A program made the position numbers and the translations under genes. Of a stretch of DNA of 12,403 bases, positions 1-8,269 are shown in pieces (position 1 is the stretch's first letter; the number at the start of each line of letters is the position of its first letter). The notes under the pieces are model-generated. The model did not search any database. It saw nothing but the letters and a program-made list of their open reading frames with translations, and was not told where the DNA came from. Source of the DNA: JAMCRM01 sp041685075 (lineage in GTDB: Bacteria > Acidobacteriota > Terriglobia > Bryobacterales > Bryobacteraceae); the NCBI GenBank assembly GCA_041685075.1, contig JAWLGN010000156.1, forward strand, positions 1 through 12,403. Reading direction: 5' to 3'.

Positions 1-1350
1 CGCCACCTGACGCGGCTGCTCGTCGAAAGCAATACCGCCCGCATGCCCGCCGAATGGGAGCGCGGCCTGGCGGACCTCTTCTCCACCCTCGAAGTAGATG
101 GCGTCCGGGTCACCCTGGGGCAGCCGCCCGCCGAAATCGGTCGCGACTGGGCGCGGGCCCACATGCTGGCCGTCCGGACGGAATACTACGGCAGGCTGCG
201 GGTGATCCTGGGGAACCTGCGGAACGGCGTGCCGCCGGACGCGGCCTACCGCAACGCGGTGGGCAAGGGTCCGCAGGAGATCGAGCGCGAGGTGGACGCG
301 TATCTCGCGGCGAAGGAGTTCGGCACGGTGCGGGTATCGGCGCGGCCGCTTTCCGAGCGCGACTTCCGGCCCCGGAAGGTGGAGCCTCCGGCGGCGCGGC
401 TGGCGCTGGCGGACCTGCTGCTCGAAGACGCCCCGGCGGCCTACGAGGCGATGATCCGGGAAGAGGTCAATGTGGCGGAGGCGCACGAAGGGCTGGGGCT
501 GCTGGCGCTGGGCGCCGGGCGGCGCGAGGAGGCGCACAAGCACTTCGCCGCCGCCACCGCGGCCAAGAGCAATAGCGCGCGCTGCTGGCTGGAGTACGGA
601 AAGTTGGAGCCGGACCGCGCCAAGGCCATCGCGGCGCTCAAGAAAGCCGCGGAACTGAACTCCAAGCTCGCGGAGCCGCACTTCGAGATCGCCCAGCGGG
701 AGAGCGACCCGCGGCAGCGCGCCGCGGCGCTCGAAAAGGCCGCGGAACTGGCGCCCCGCGAGCTGCGCTACTGGCAGGCGCTGGCCGAAACGTGGCTCGA
801 GCTGAAGGATTTCTCGAGCGCCGCGCGGGCGTGGACGGCGGCCGAGCAGGCGGCCACCAGCGACGCCGACCGGGAGCGCATGCGCGAGGCGCGCGCCGCC
901 ATCGAACGGCAGCGGCTGGACCACGAGGCCGCCGAGCGCCGCCGCGCCGCCGCCGAGCAGGAAAAAGAACTCGAGCGCCTGAAGCAGGAGGCCGTCGCGG
1001 AGCTGCGCGCGCTGGAGGCCCGCTTCAACCGCGGCCAGCAGTCCACTCCGGGCGAGACCGTGGTGCCCTGGTGGGACGGGCCCAAGCCCGAGGCACGGGT
1101 GCAGGGCATCCTCACCCAGGTGGATTGCCTGGATAAGCGCGCGCGCCTGGTGATCAAGAGCGACGACGGCAAAGTCGTGCGGCTGCTGGTGGCGGACCCC
1201 GCGGCCATCGCCGTCGTGGGCGGCGGCGAGCGCAGCCTGGGATGCGGCCCGCAGCAACGGCGCATCACCGTAGAATACTTTCCCAAGCCGGATCCCAAGC
1301 TCGGGACGGCGGGCGAGGCGGCAACCCTCGAATTCCAGGCGGCCCGGTGA
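1..1350 (+). CDS. TPR and coiled-coil protein with a peptidase-like N-terminal region (5' truncated)
   Basis: The frame is open from the first base, so the start lies upstream; 449 codons are visible. The first residues (RHLTRLLVES, then ERGLADLFSTL) resemble the stretch around and after the HExxH zinc site of DUF1570/gluzincin-like peptidases found with TPRs in Acidobacteriota. Aligned by eye, RHLTR stands where HExxH would be, so this copy may be catalytically dead. Roughly residues 135-285 form helical TPR-like repeats (the EAHEGLGLLALGAGRREEAHKHF unit is the clearest). Residues about 290-345 form a charged Arg/Glu/Ala coiled coil. The last 85 residues form a separate small domain containing QVDCLDKRARLVIKSDDGKVV, probably a beta fold. 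The stop overlaps the GTG start of the glycosyltransferase, so the two are probably co-transcribed. The function is unknown. A scaffolding role in envelope glycan work is only a guess from the neighbour. Confidence 0.75.
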   Translation, partial: RHLTRLLVESNTARMPAEWERGLADLFSTLEVDGVRVTLGQPPAEIGRDWARAHMLAVRTEYYGRLRVILGNLRNGVPPDAAYRNAVGKGPQEIEREVDAYLAAKEFGTVRVSARPLSERDFRPRKVEPPAARLALADLLLEDAPAAYEAMIREEVNVAEAHEGLGLLALGAGRREEAHKHFAAATAAKSNSARCWLEYGKLEPDRAKAIAALKKAAELNSKLAEPHFEIAQRESDPRQRAAALEKAAELAPRELRYWQALAETWLELKDFSSAARAWTAAEQAATSDADRERMREARAAIERQRLDHEAAERRRAAAEQEKELERLKQEAVAELRALEARFNRGQQSTPGETVVPWWDGPKPEARVQGILTQVDCLDKRARLVIKSDDGKVVRLLVADPAAIAVVGGGERSLGCGPQQRRITVEYFPKPDPKLGTAGEAATLEFQAAR

Positions 1351-2964
1351 AGCAGCGGTTGAAGCGGCTCCTGTTCCGGCTCCTGGGGAAGGACCCGGAA
1401 GCGGTGGTGGTGTCCTTCTGCTCCGGCAACGAAGAGTTGGCCGCCCGGATGGTGGAAGAGGTGCGGCGGCTGGAGCCCGGCCGGCGGCATTTCGTGGTGC
1501 GGCCGCGTCCGGGGAGCGCCTGGCAGATCTACAGGGAGCTGCGGCGCGAGTTCCGGCCCTACCGCATCGGCCTTGCGCCGGTGCTGTTCACCGAAGAACC
1601 CAGCACGTTGCGGGCGGCGGCGTTTCTGCTGGCGCCGCGGCGCATCCTGGCCTACAACGCGCGGCTGGAGCGGCACCATCTGCGCCTCGGGACGTGGATC
1701 GCTTCGCTGCTGTTCCTGCGCGGGGTGCCGCTGGACCGCATCTTCCTGCGGCCGCGCTGGCTGTGGTGGTGGAAGCGCGACCGCACGGTGATTCCGCGCG
1801 AGGTGCGGGTGACGATGGGCCGGCCGCCGGAGGCGGGGCGGCGGCGCGTGGCGGTGCTCTCCCCCTACTTCCCCTATCCGCTCTCGCACGGCGGCGCGGT
1901 GCGCATCTGGAACCTGCTGCGGGAGGCGGCGCGCGAGTTCGATGTTTATCTCTTCGCCTTCACGGACGGCGAAGTAGAGACGGCGCCGGTGGCGGAGTTC
2001 TGCGCCGCGGTGGTGACGGTGGCGAAGCCGCGCTACCGCGAGCCGCGCTGGGCGTCGCTGCTGCCGCCGGAGGTGCACGAGTTCGAATCGCCGCCCATGC
2101 GCGCGGCACTGGCGGAGTACAGGCAACGGTTCGCGATCGATGCCCTGCAGGTGGAGTACACGCAACTGGCGCGCTACGGCGGCGATGTTTTAGTGGAGCA
2201 CGACGTCACCTTCGACCTCTTCGGGCAGGTGTGGCGGCGCCGGCGAACGCCGGCGGCATGGTGGGACTGGGTGCGCTGGCGGCGCTTCGAACGGCGCGCG
2301 GTGGCGCGCTACCGCCGCGTGGTCGTGATGAGCGAGAAAGACGGCGCGCTGCTCGGACGCGGCGAGGTGATCGAAAACGGCGTGGACCTGGAGCGCTATC
2401 AACCCTGCCCGGAGCGGCCGGGCGCGCGGCTGCTCTTCATAGGTTCCTTCCGGCACTTCCCCAACGTGGAGGCCTTCCGCTTTTTCACCGGGCGCTGCTG
2501 GCCCGCGCTGCGCGAGCGCTTTCCGGAGATGACCCTGACGGTGGTGGCGGGGCCGGATCATCTCACCTGCTGGCAGGCCTTTGCAGGAACGCTCGCGCCG
2601 CCCGAGGACGAGCGCATCCGGATGCTGGGTTTCGTGGCGGACGTGCGGCCGCTCTACGGGGAGGCCAACCTGGCGATCGTCCCCACCACGGTCTCGGCGG
2701 GGACCAACGTGAAGGTGCTGGAGGCCATGGCGATGGAGCGCGCGGTGGTCTCGACGCCCTCCGGCTGCGCGGGGCTGGGTCTCGAACACGGCAGGAGCGT
2801 GTGGGTGGCGGAAACCGCGGAGGAGTTCGTCGCAGGGGTGGCGCGGCTGGTCGAGGACCCTGGTCTGCGCGCCGCCATGGCGCGGGAAGCGCGGCTGCAC
2901 GCCGAGCGCCGCTTCGACTGGAAGGCCCTGGGGGAGAAACAGCGCCGGGTGTTTCGCGAGGTCC

Positions 2965-2978
<14 letters not shown>
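1347..2978 (+). CDS. GT4-type glycosyltransferase with an extra N-terminal module
   Basis: Predicted to transfer a sugar from an activated donor to an envelope or exopolysaccharide acceptor at the cytoplasmic face of the membrane. I chose the GTG start at 1347, which overlaps the upstream stop as GTGA and gives 543 residues beginning MKQRLKRLLFRL; the open frame extends further 5' but would run inside the upstream gene. Residues about 165-350 are a GT4-like N-terminal Rossmann domain (LSPYFPYPLSHGGAVRIWNL at 171-190, ENGVDLERYQP near 343-353). Residues 360-540 are the GT1/GT4 C-terminal domain (LLFIGSFRHFPNVEAF at 362; LGFVADVRPLY; then SAGTNVKVLEAMAMERAVVST near 450-470). The first Glu of the usual EX7E motif is absent, as in the Stp1/TIGR03087-type relatives I recall. 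Residues 1-160 form a separate module (VVVSFCSGNEELAARMV) that I cannot name. The 3' end overlaps the convergent activator gene by 14 bp. Confidence 0.85.
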
Positions 2979-4308
<1,330 letters not shown>

Positions 4309-4328
4309 GCAGGATCCGGCTAAGCCCA

Positions 4329-4334
4329 ATTATA
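4329..4334 (-). promoter_or_regulatory. -10 box (TATAAT) for the sigma-54 activator gene
   Basis: The minus strand reads GTTGGTATAATTGGGC, a perfect TATAAT 20 nt upstream of the ATG at 4308. No convincing -35 lies 16-18 bp upstream. Transcription would begin near 4322, leaving a leader of only about 14 nt. That makes the ATG at 4308, not the TTG at 4329, the likely start. Confidence 0.5.
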
Positions 4335-4345
4335 CCAACTCGAAT

Positions 4346-4383
4346 GGGGGAATTGGCCCAACCCCGGAGCGGCGGGGGGAATT
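4346..4383. repeat. Direct repeat GGGGGAATT, two copies
   Basis: Identical 9-mers lie at 4346-4354 and 4375-4383, 29 bp apart, between the divergent activator and receiver genes. The phase is near three helical turns. They could be protein-binding sites, but G-rich runs recur easily in such DNA, so the function is unproven. Confidence 0.35.
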
Positions 4384-4385
4384 TC

Positions 4386-4415
4386 ACCCGCGCGCGGCCG
4401 CACAGACGCGCGGGT
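4386..4415. promoter_or_regulatory. Inverted repeat, candidate enhancer (UAS) for the PAS activator
   Basis: ACCCGCGCG (4386-4394) and its exact reverse complement CGCGCGGGT (4407-4415) flank a 12-nt spacer. The arm centres are 21 bp apart, two helical turns, as expected for a Fis-type HTH dimer. The repeat centre lies about 70 bp before the start predicted from the sigma-54 promoter at 4446-4461. No T-run follows, which argues against a terminator. Binding by the adjacent activator is inferred from position and symmetry. Confidence 0.45.
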
Positions 4416-4445
4416 AAGTGCAGGCAAGCACGCCACCGGCACGGC

Positions 4446-4461
4446 TGGCCATCCAATTGCT
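4446..4461 (+). promoter_or_regulatory. Sigma-54 (-24/-12) promoter for the receiver-cytochrome operon
   Basis: The sequence CTGGCCATCCAATTGCT (4445-4461) matches the -24/-12 consensus TGGCACG-N4-TTGCW. TGGC is intact at -24, TTGCT is complete at -12, and GG (4447-4448) and GC (4459-4460) are separated by exactly 10 nt. The three bases after TGGC differ from consensus. Transcription would start near 4472 and run into the gene at 4588. A sigma-54 activator is encoded divergently just beside it, which strengthens the call. Confidence 0.55.
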
Positions 4462-4587
4462 GACTTCGATTGCGGAGATCCGGACGTTAAAAGGTGCAAA
4501 TGGCCGTTTTGTGCGGGAACGCTATGCGGCCGAACCCAAGCGCAGTGCGGCAGGACGGCGCCAAACCGGAGCGCGGCACGGCAGTAG

Positions 4588-5025
4588 ATGATTGAGACAG
4601 TCCAACTCGCGGTGAGCGATCCCGTCTACGCGGCGGCGTTGCGGGAGGCTCTCACGGATGGCGGCCCGTGGCAGGTCATCCCGGTCGAACGGCCGGAGTT
4701 CGGGCGGCAGGGCGTGCTGGTGCTGGACGAAGAGGCCCTGGAGCGAGTGCGCCTCCCGCTGCCGGACCCGGAACGCGTGGTGCTGATTACCCGCAGAGAT
4801 CCGCGGCACCTGTCGCTGGCCTGGGAGGCGGGTATCGTCTCGGTGGTGTCGGCGGACGACGACTTCAACACCGTCCTGCTGGCCATCATGGCGGCGGCGC
4901 TCAGGGCGCCCAAGCCCCGGATGGCCGCCGCCGCGGGCGAACTTTCCCCCACCCCGCCACACAAGCCTGCGTCAATACCCCCAAGACACCGTCCACCTGC
5001 GGTAAAAAAGCATAAGATCCGGTAA
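4588..5025 (+). CDS. Orphan receiver-like (degenerate response-regulator) protein
   Basis: A 145-residue protein. Residues about 3-105 look like a CheY-type receiver fold: VQLAVSD for the first strand and its acidic residue (S10-D11 where two acids are usual), GVLVLD with D47 at the phospho-acceptor position, VVLIT with T68, and VSVVSADDDF where the conserved Lys should be. The missing Lys and incomplete acidic pair suggest a pseudo-receiver that may not be phosphorylated normally. Residues 106-145 form a Pro-, Lys- and His-rich tail (SPTPPHKPASIPPRHRPP) with no DNA-binding domain. Start: ATG at 4588, with only a weak ribosome site before it. It is the first gene after the sigma-54 promoter and lies 98 bp before the nine-heme cytochrome, so it may be co-expressed and modulate that system. 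The fold assignment is by eye and the role is inferred. Confidence 0.6.
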   Translation: MIETVQLAVSDPVYAAALREALTDGGPWQVIPVERPEFGRQGVLVLDEEALERVRLPLPDPERVVLITRRDPRHLSLAWEAGIVSVVSADDDFNTVLLAIMAAALRAPKPRMAAAAGELSPTPPHKPASIPPRHRPPAVKKHKIR

Positions 5026-5123
5026 CTTTGGTTCGCCAGTGGCTTGGACTCTGGCGTGCAAGCGATTTTGCCACCGGGAAGCAGTGTACCCGGGCGCGGT
5101 TTTGCACCTACGGAGCTGAATTT

Positions 5124-6827
5124 ATGAATTGGGCGCGTTTTCGGGACGCCTTTTTTTTGGGGCCAAAAGCCGCTGTGGTATTTTTCTTCATTCTGTTGAC
5201 CGGCTTCGCGAGTCTTCTGCCGGGGCAGGCGGCGGATAGCTGCGCAAGCTGTCACGATCACGGGCAGAAGCTGTCGCAGAGCGCGCATGCCGGCTTGAGT
5301 TGCGAGACGTGCCACGTGGGGCGGGAGACGGTGCCGCATCCGGAGGGACTGGAGGCGCCCTCCTGCGCCACCTGCCACGAGCAGCAGTCGGCGGCATTCG
5401 ACCGCAGCGTCCATAGCCAGGCGGCCAAGGATGGGGGCATGGCGCCGGACTGCGCAGTATGCCACGGGAACGCGCACGAGCTGTTGAAGCCGCAGTCGAT
5501 GGCGTTCCGCACGACGTCGGCGGAGACCTGCGGGATGTGCCACACCCAGGAAGCGGAGCAGTTTCAGGCGAGCGTGCACGGGCAGGCGCTGGCGCGCGGG
5601 GTGACGGAAGCGCCGTTGTGCACGGACTGCCACGGGGAACACTCCATTCAACGGCCCACGAGCGAGGCATCGCCCGTGCACCGGGCCAACATCCGGGAGA
5701 CCTGCGGGAGCTGCCACGACGACGTGCGGCTGTCGAGGAAGTACGGGCTGCCGATGGACCGGCTGGTGAGTTTCGACGCTTCCTTCCACGGGTTGGCGGC
5801 CAAGGCGGGCAGCCAGACGGTAGCCAACTGCGCAAGCTGCCACGGGGTGCACAACATTCTGCCGTCGAGCGATCCCAAGGCCACTACCCACGCGCAGAAC
5901 CTGGGGGCCACCTGCGGCTCCTGCCATCCCGGTGCGGGACAGCGCTTCGCCATCGGGCAGGTGCACGTGGTGGAAGGGGCCAACGAGCCGGCGCCCATGC
6001 GCTGGGTGCGGCAGTTCTACCTGCTGCTGATTCCCCTGACCCTGGCGTTGATGCTGCTGCACAACGGCGGCGACTTCGTGCGCAAGCTCGTGCGACTGCG
6101 CGCGCGCAACGCGCCGCCTTACGGGCTGTACCGCGGGCGCAAGGTGCGGATGTATCCCTTCGAGCGGGTACAGCACGCGGTGATGGCGATCTCCTTCATC
6201 CTGCTGGTGGTGACGGGCTTTGCCCTGAAGTATCCGGACCAGTGGTGGGCGCGCCCGCTGCTGGGCGCCGAGGGCGCCATGCGCGGATGGCTGCACCGCG
6301 CCGCGGCGGTGGTGTTCATGGTGGTATCGGCGGCGCACCTGGTTTCATTGCTGGCCAGCCGCAAGCTGCGGGAGCACTGGAAGGAACTGCTGCCGCGCGT
6401 GCGGGATGTCCGCGAAGGCGCGGCCAACCTGGCGTATAATCTGGGGCTGCGGAAGACCCGGCCGTACCGCTCGCCGCACAGCTATATCGAGAAGGCGGAG
6501 TACTGGGCGGTGGTATGGGGATCGGCCATCATGATCCTGACGGGCCTCATGCTGTGGGCCAACAACCTGATGCTGGCGCTGCTTCCCAAGATGTGGCTGG
6601 ACGTGGCCACCTCGATTCACTTTTACGAAGCCGTGCTGGCCACCGCTTCCATTGTGATCTGGCACTTTTACACCGTGATTTTCGATCCTGAGGTCTATCC
6701 CCTGGACACGGCATTCCTCACCGGGACCAGCGTGCGGGTCCACGGGCAGGATGCTGCCGGGGAAGCCGCGGAAGAATTGCAGGCGGATACCGACGAACGA
6801 GAGGCTGCTCGAAGCGATGCCCGATAG
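5124..6827 (+). CDS. CbcL-like membrane cytochrome: nine c-type hemes fused to a diheme b-type domain
   Basis: A predicted inner-membrane quinol/quinone oxidoreductase that passes electrons between the quinone pool and periplasmic cytochromes. I chose ATG 5124 (567 residues): GGAG at 5112-5115 is a ribosome site about 8 nt upstream, and a signal anchor (VVFFFILLTGFASLLPG, near 18-34) follows at once. Nine CXXCH motifs start at residues 40, 60, 81, 110, 136, 166, 194, 236 and 264, forming a periplasmic multiheme domain. A hydrophobic segment (about 296-313) is followed by a four-helix HydC/FdnI/b561-type domain (about 345-535) with histidines H351, H391, H405, H499 and H514 available as b-heme ligands. 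Nine c hemes plus a diheme b domain is the architecture of Geobacter CbcL, used with low-potential extracellular acceptors. The acceptor here is unknown. The gene overlaps the next one by 11 bp. An eight-T run sits at codons 10-12. Confidence 0.85.
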   Translation: MNWARFRDAFFLGPKAAVVFFFILLTGFASLLPGQAADSCASCHDHGQKLSQSAHAGLSCETCHVGRETVPHPEGLEAPSCATCHEQQSAAFDRSVHSQAAKDGGMAPDCAVCHGNAHELLKPQSMAFRTTSAETCGMCHTQEAEQFQASVHGQALARGVTEAPLCTDCHGEHSIQRPTSEASPVHRANIRETCGSCHDDVRLSRKYGLPMDRLVSFDASFHGLAAKAGSQTVANCASCHGVHNILPSSDPKATTHAQNLGATCGSCHPGAGQRFAIGQVHVVEGANEPAPMRWVRQFYLLLIPLTLALMLLHNGGDFVRKLVRLRARNAPPYGLYRGRKVRMYPFERVQHAVMAISFILLVVTGFALKYPDQWWARPLLGAEGAMRGWLHRAAAVVFMVVSAAHLVSLLASRKLREHWKELLPRVRDVREGAANLAYNLGLRKTRPYRSPHSYIEKAEYWAVVWGSAIMILTGLMLWANNLMLALLPKMWLDVATSIHFYEAVLATASIVIWHFYTVIFDPEVYPLDTAFLTGTSVRVHGQDAAGEAAEELQADTDEREAARSDAR

Positions 6828-8262
6828 CACAGAGACGACGAAGGCGCGGGGCTGGCTCTCCCCGCTGGTGCACCTTTCCAATCACTGGCTGAGCCTGATC
6901 GGCGTGGTGGTGGTGACCACCGCGACGGTCCTATGGTTGTTTTTGCTTCCCACCACGATCAAGGGCGACATCCATCACCCCTACTTCGGGATTCTGGCGT
7001 TCATGGTTCTGCCGGGGGTGTTCTTTACGGGGCTGTTGCTGATCCCGCTGGGGATCCTGCTGCGGCGGCGCAGCGAGCGGCGCCGTGGGAGCTACCCGGT
7101 GTCGTTCGCCAAGGTGGATTTCCGCAACCCGGAGGTAAAACGACTGGCCATCTTCATCGGGCTGACCACCCTGGTGAACATCGTGATCGGCAGCCAGTTC
7201 ACCTACGGGGCGGTCACCTACATGGAGAGCGTGACCTTCTGCGGGCAGACCTGCCACACCGTGATGCAGCCGGAGTACACGGCCTACCAGGGCTCGCCGC
7301 ACTCGCGGGTGGACTGCGTGGAGTGCCACATCGGGGCGGGTGCGTCCTGGTTTGTGAAGAGCAAGCTGTCCGGGGTGGGGCAGGTGTTCGCGGTGGCGTT
7401 CAACACCTACGAGCGGCCCATACCGACGCCGGTGCGCGACCTGCGCCCGGCGCGGGAGACCTGCGAGACGTGCCACTGGCCGCAGAAGTACGGGGAGGAC
7501 CGGCTGCGGGTGGTGAACAAGTACGCGGACGACGAGGCCAACACCCTGACCAAGACGGTGCTGCTGATGAAGATCGGGGGCGGCAATCGCGGGATGGGAA
7601 TTCACGGCACGCACCTGGGGCCCGGAGTCACGATCCGCTACGCGCATTCCGACGAGAGCCGGCAAACCATTCCGTGGATCGAGTACACCGACGGGCGGCG
7701 CACCACGGTCTATGCCAGCGACGGCGCCACGCCCGAGGGGATGCCGGTGCGGGAGATGGATTGCATGGACTGCCACAACCGGCCCTCCCACACCTTCGAG
7801 CTGCCCGAACGGGCGGTGGACCACGCCATGTTCGCGGGCGAGATTCCGCCGTCGCTTCCGTACGCGAAGAAGATGGCGTTGGAGATCATTCAGCGGGAGT
7901 ACGCCAGCCGGGAGGAGGCCGCGGAGGCCATCCCGGCGGCCATGGAGCGCTACTACAGGGAATCGCACCCGGAGGTTTACAAGGAACGGAAGGCGGAGGT
8001 GGACCGCGCCGCCCAGGGGACCCTGGCCATCTGGAACCGCAACGTCTTCCCGGCGATGAAGGTGACCTGGGGCACCTATCCGAACAACATCGGGCACACG
8101 GATTTTCCGGGCTGCTTCCGCTGCCACGACGACCGCACGAGCGCCGACGGACGCACGGTATCGCAGGATTGCAGCGCCTGCCACAGCCTGCTGGCCATGG
8201 AGGAGCCGGCGCCGCAGGTGCTGACGGACCTGGGAGTGGTGGAGCACCCGCCGCGCCCGTAG
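6817..8262 (+). CDS. NapC/NirT-type membrane-anchored hexaheme cytochrome c (ImcH/NapC-like)
   Basis: A predicted quinol dehydrogenase relaying electrons from the membrane quinone pool to the periplasm. I chose ATG 6817 (481 residues); it overlaps the preceding stop by 11 bp and GAGG lies at 6801-6804, so translation is probably coupled. Three hydrophobic segments lie near 25-46, 56-82 and 109-131, rather than the single anchor of classical NapC. Six heme sites follow: CGQTCH at 142-147 (CX3CH, not CXXCH), then CXXCH at 167, 216, 316, 433 and 452. The stretch from the first site (FCGQTCHTVMQPEY) to CVECHIGAGASWFVKSKLSG is the NapC/NirT signature region. All 12 cysteines fall in these sites. 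Geobacter ImcH, a NapC/NirT-family heptaheme protein needed for higher-potential acceptors, is the closest functional analogue I can name; orthology is not claimed. No terminal reductase follows. Confidence 0.85.
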   Translation: MPDSTETTKARGWLSPLVHLSNHWLSLIGVVVVTTATVLWLFLLPTTIKGDIHHPYFGILAFMVLPGVFFTGLLLIPLGILLRRRSERRRGSYPVSFAKVDFRNPEVKRLAIFIGLTTLVNIVIGSQFTYGAVTYMESVTFCGQTCHTVMQPEYTAYQGSPHSRVDCVECHIGAGASWFVKSKLSGVGQVFAVAFNTYERPIPTPVRDLRPARETCETCHWPQKYGEDRLRVVNKYADDEANTLTKTVLLMKIGGGNRGMGIHGTHLGPGVTIRYAHSDESRQTIPWIEYTDGRRTTVYASDGATPEGMPVREMDCMDCHNRPSHTFELPERAVDHAMFAGEIPPSLPYAKKMALEIIQREYASREEAAEAIPAAMERYYRESHPEVYKERKAEVDRAAQGTLAIWNRNVFPAMKVTWGTYPNNIGHTDFPGCFRCHDDRTSADGRTVSQDCSACHSLLAMEEPAPQVLTDLGVVEHPPRP

Positions 8263-8269
8263 CGGCGCA

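Noticed and set aside
4501..4514. TGGCCGTTTTGTGC as a sigma-54 promoter
   Set aside because: GG and GC are 9 nt apart instead of 10, and a better element lies just upstream.
5045..5060. A second sigma-54-like element just before the nine-heme cytochrome gene
   Set aside because: GG and GC are 10 nt apart and TGCA is present, but only TGG of the -24 block matches. It is much weaker than 4446-4461 and could arise by chance.
4626..6338. Minus-strand open frame opposite the receiver and cytochrome genes
   Set aside because: It crosses two well-supported genes and the intergenic region and has no family signature.
8249..8267. CGCCGC/GCGGCG hairpin at the junction of the convergent NapC-type and BrkB genes as a terminator
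   Set aside because: The 6-bp stem overlaps the stop codon and has no T-run on either side; short GC stems are expected by chance in this composition.
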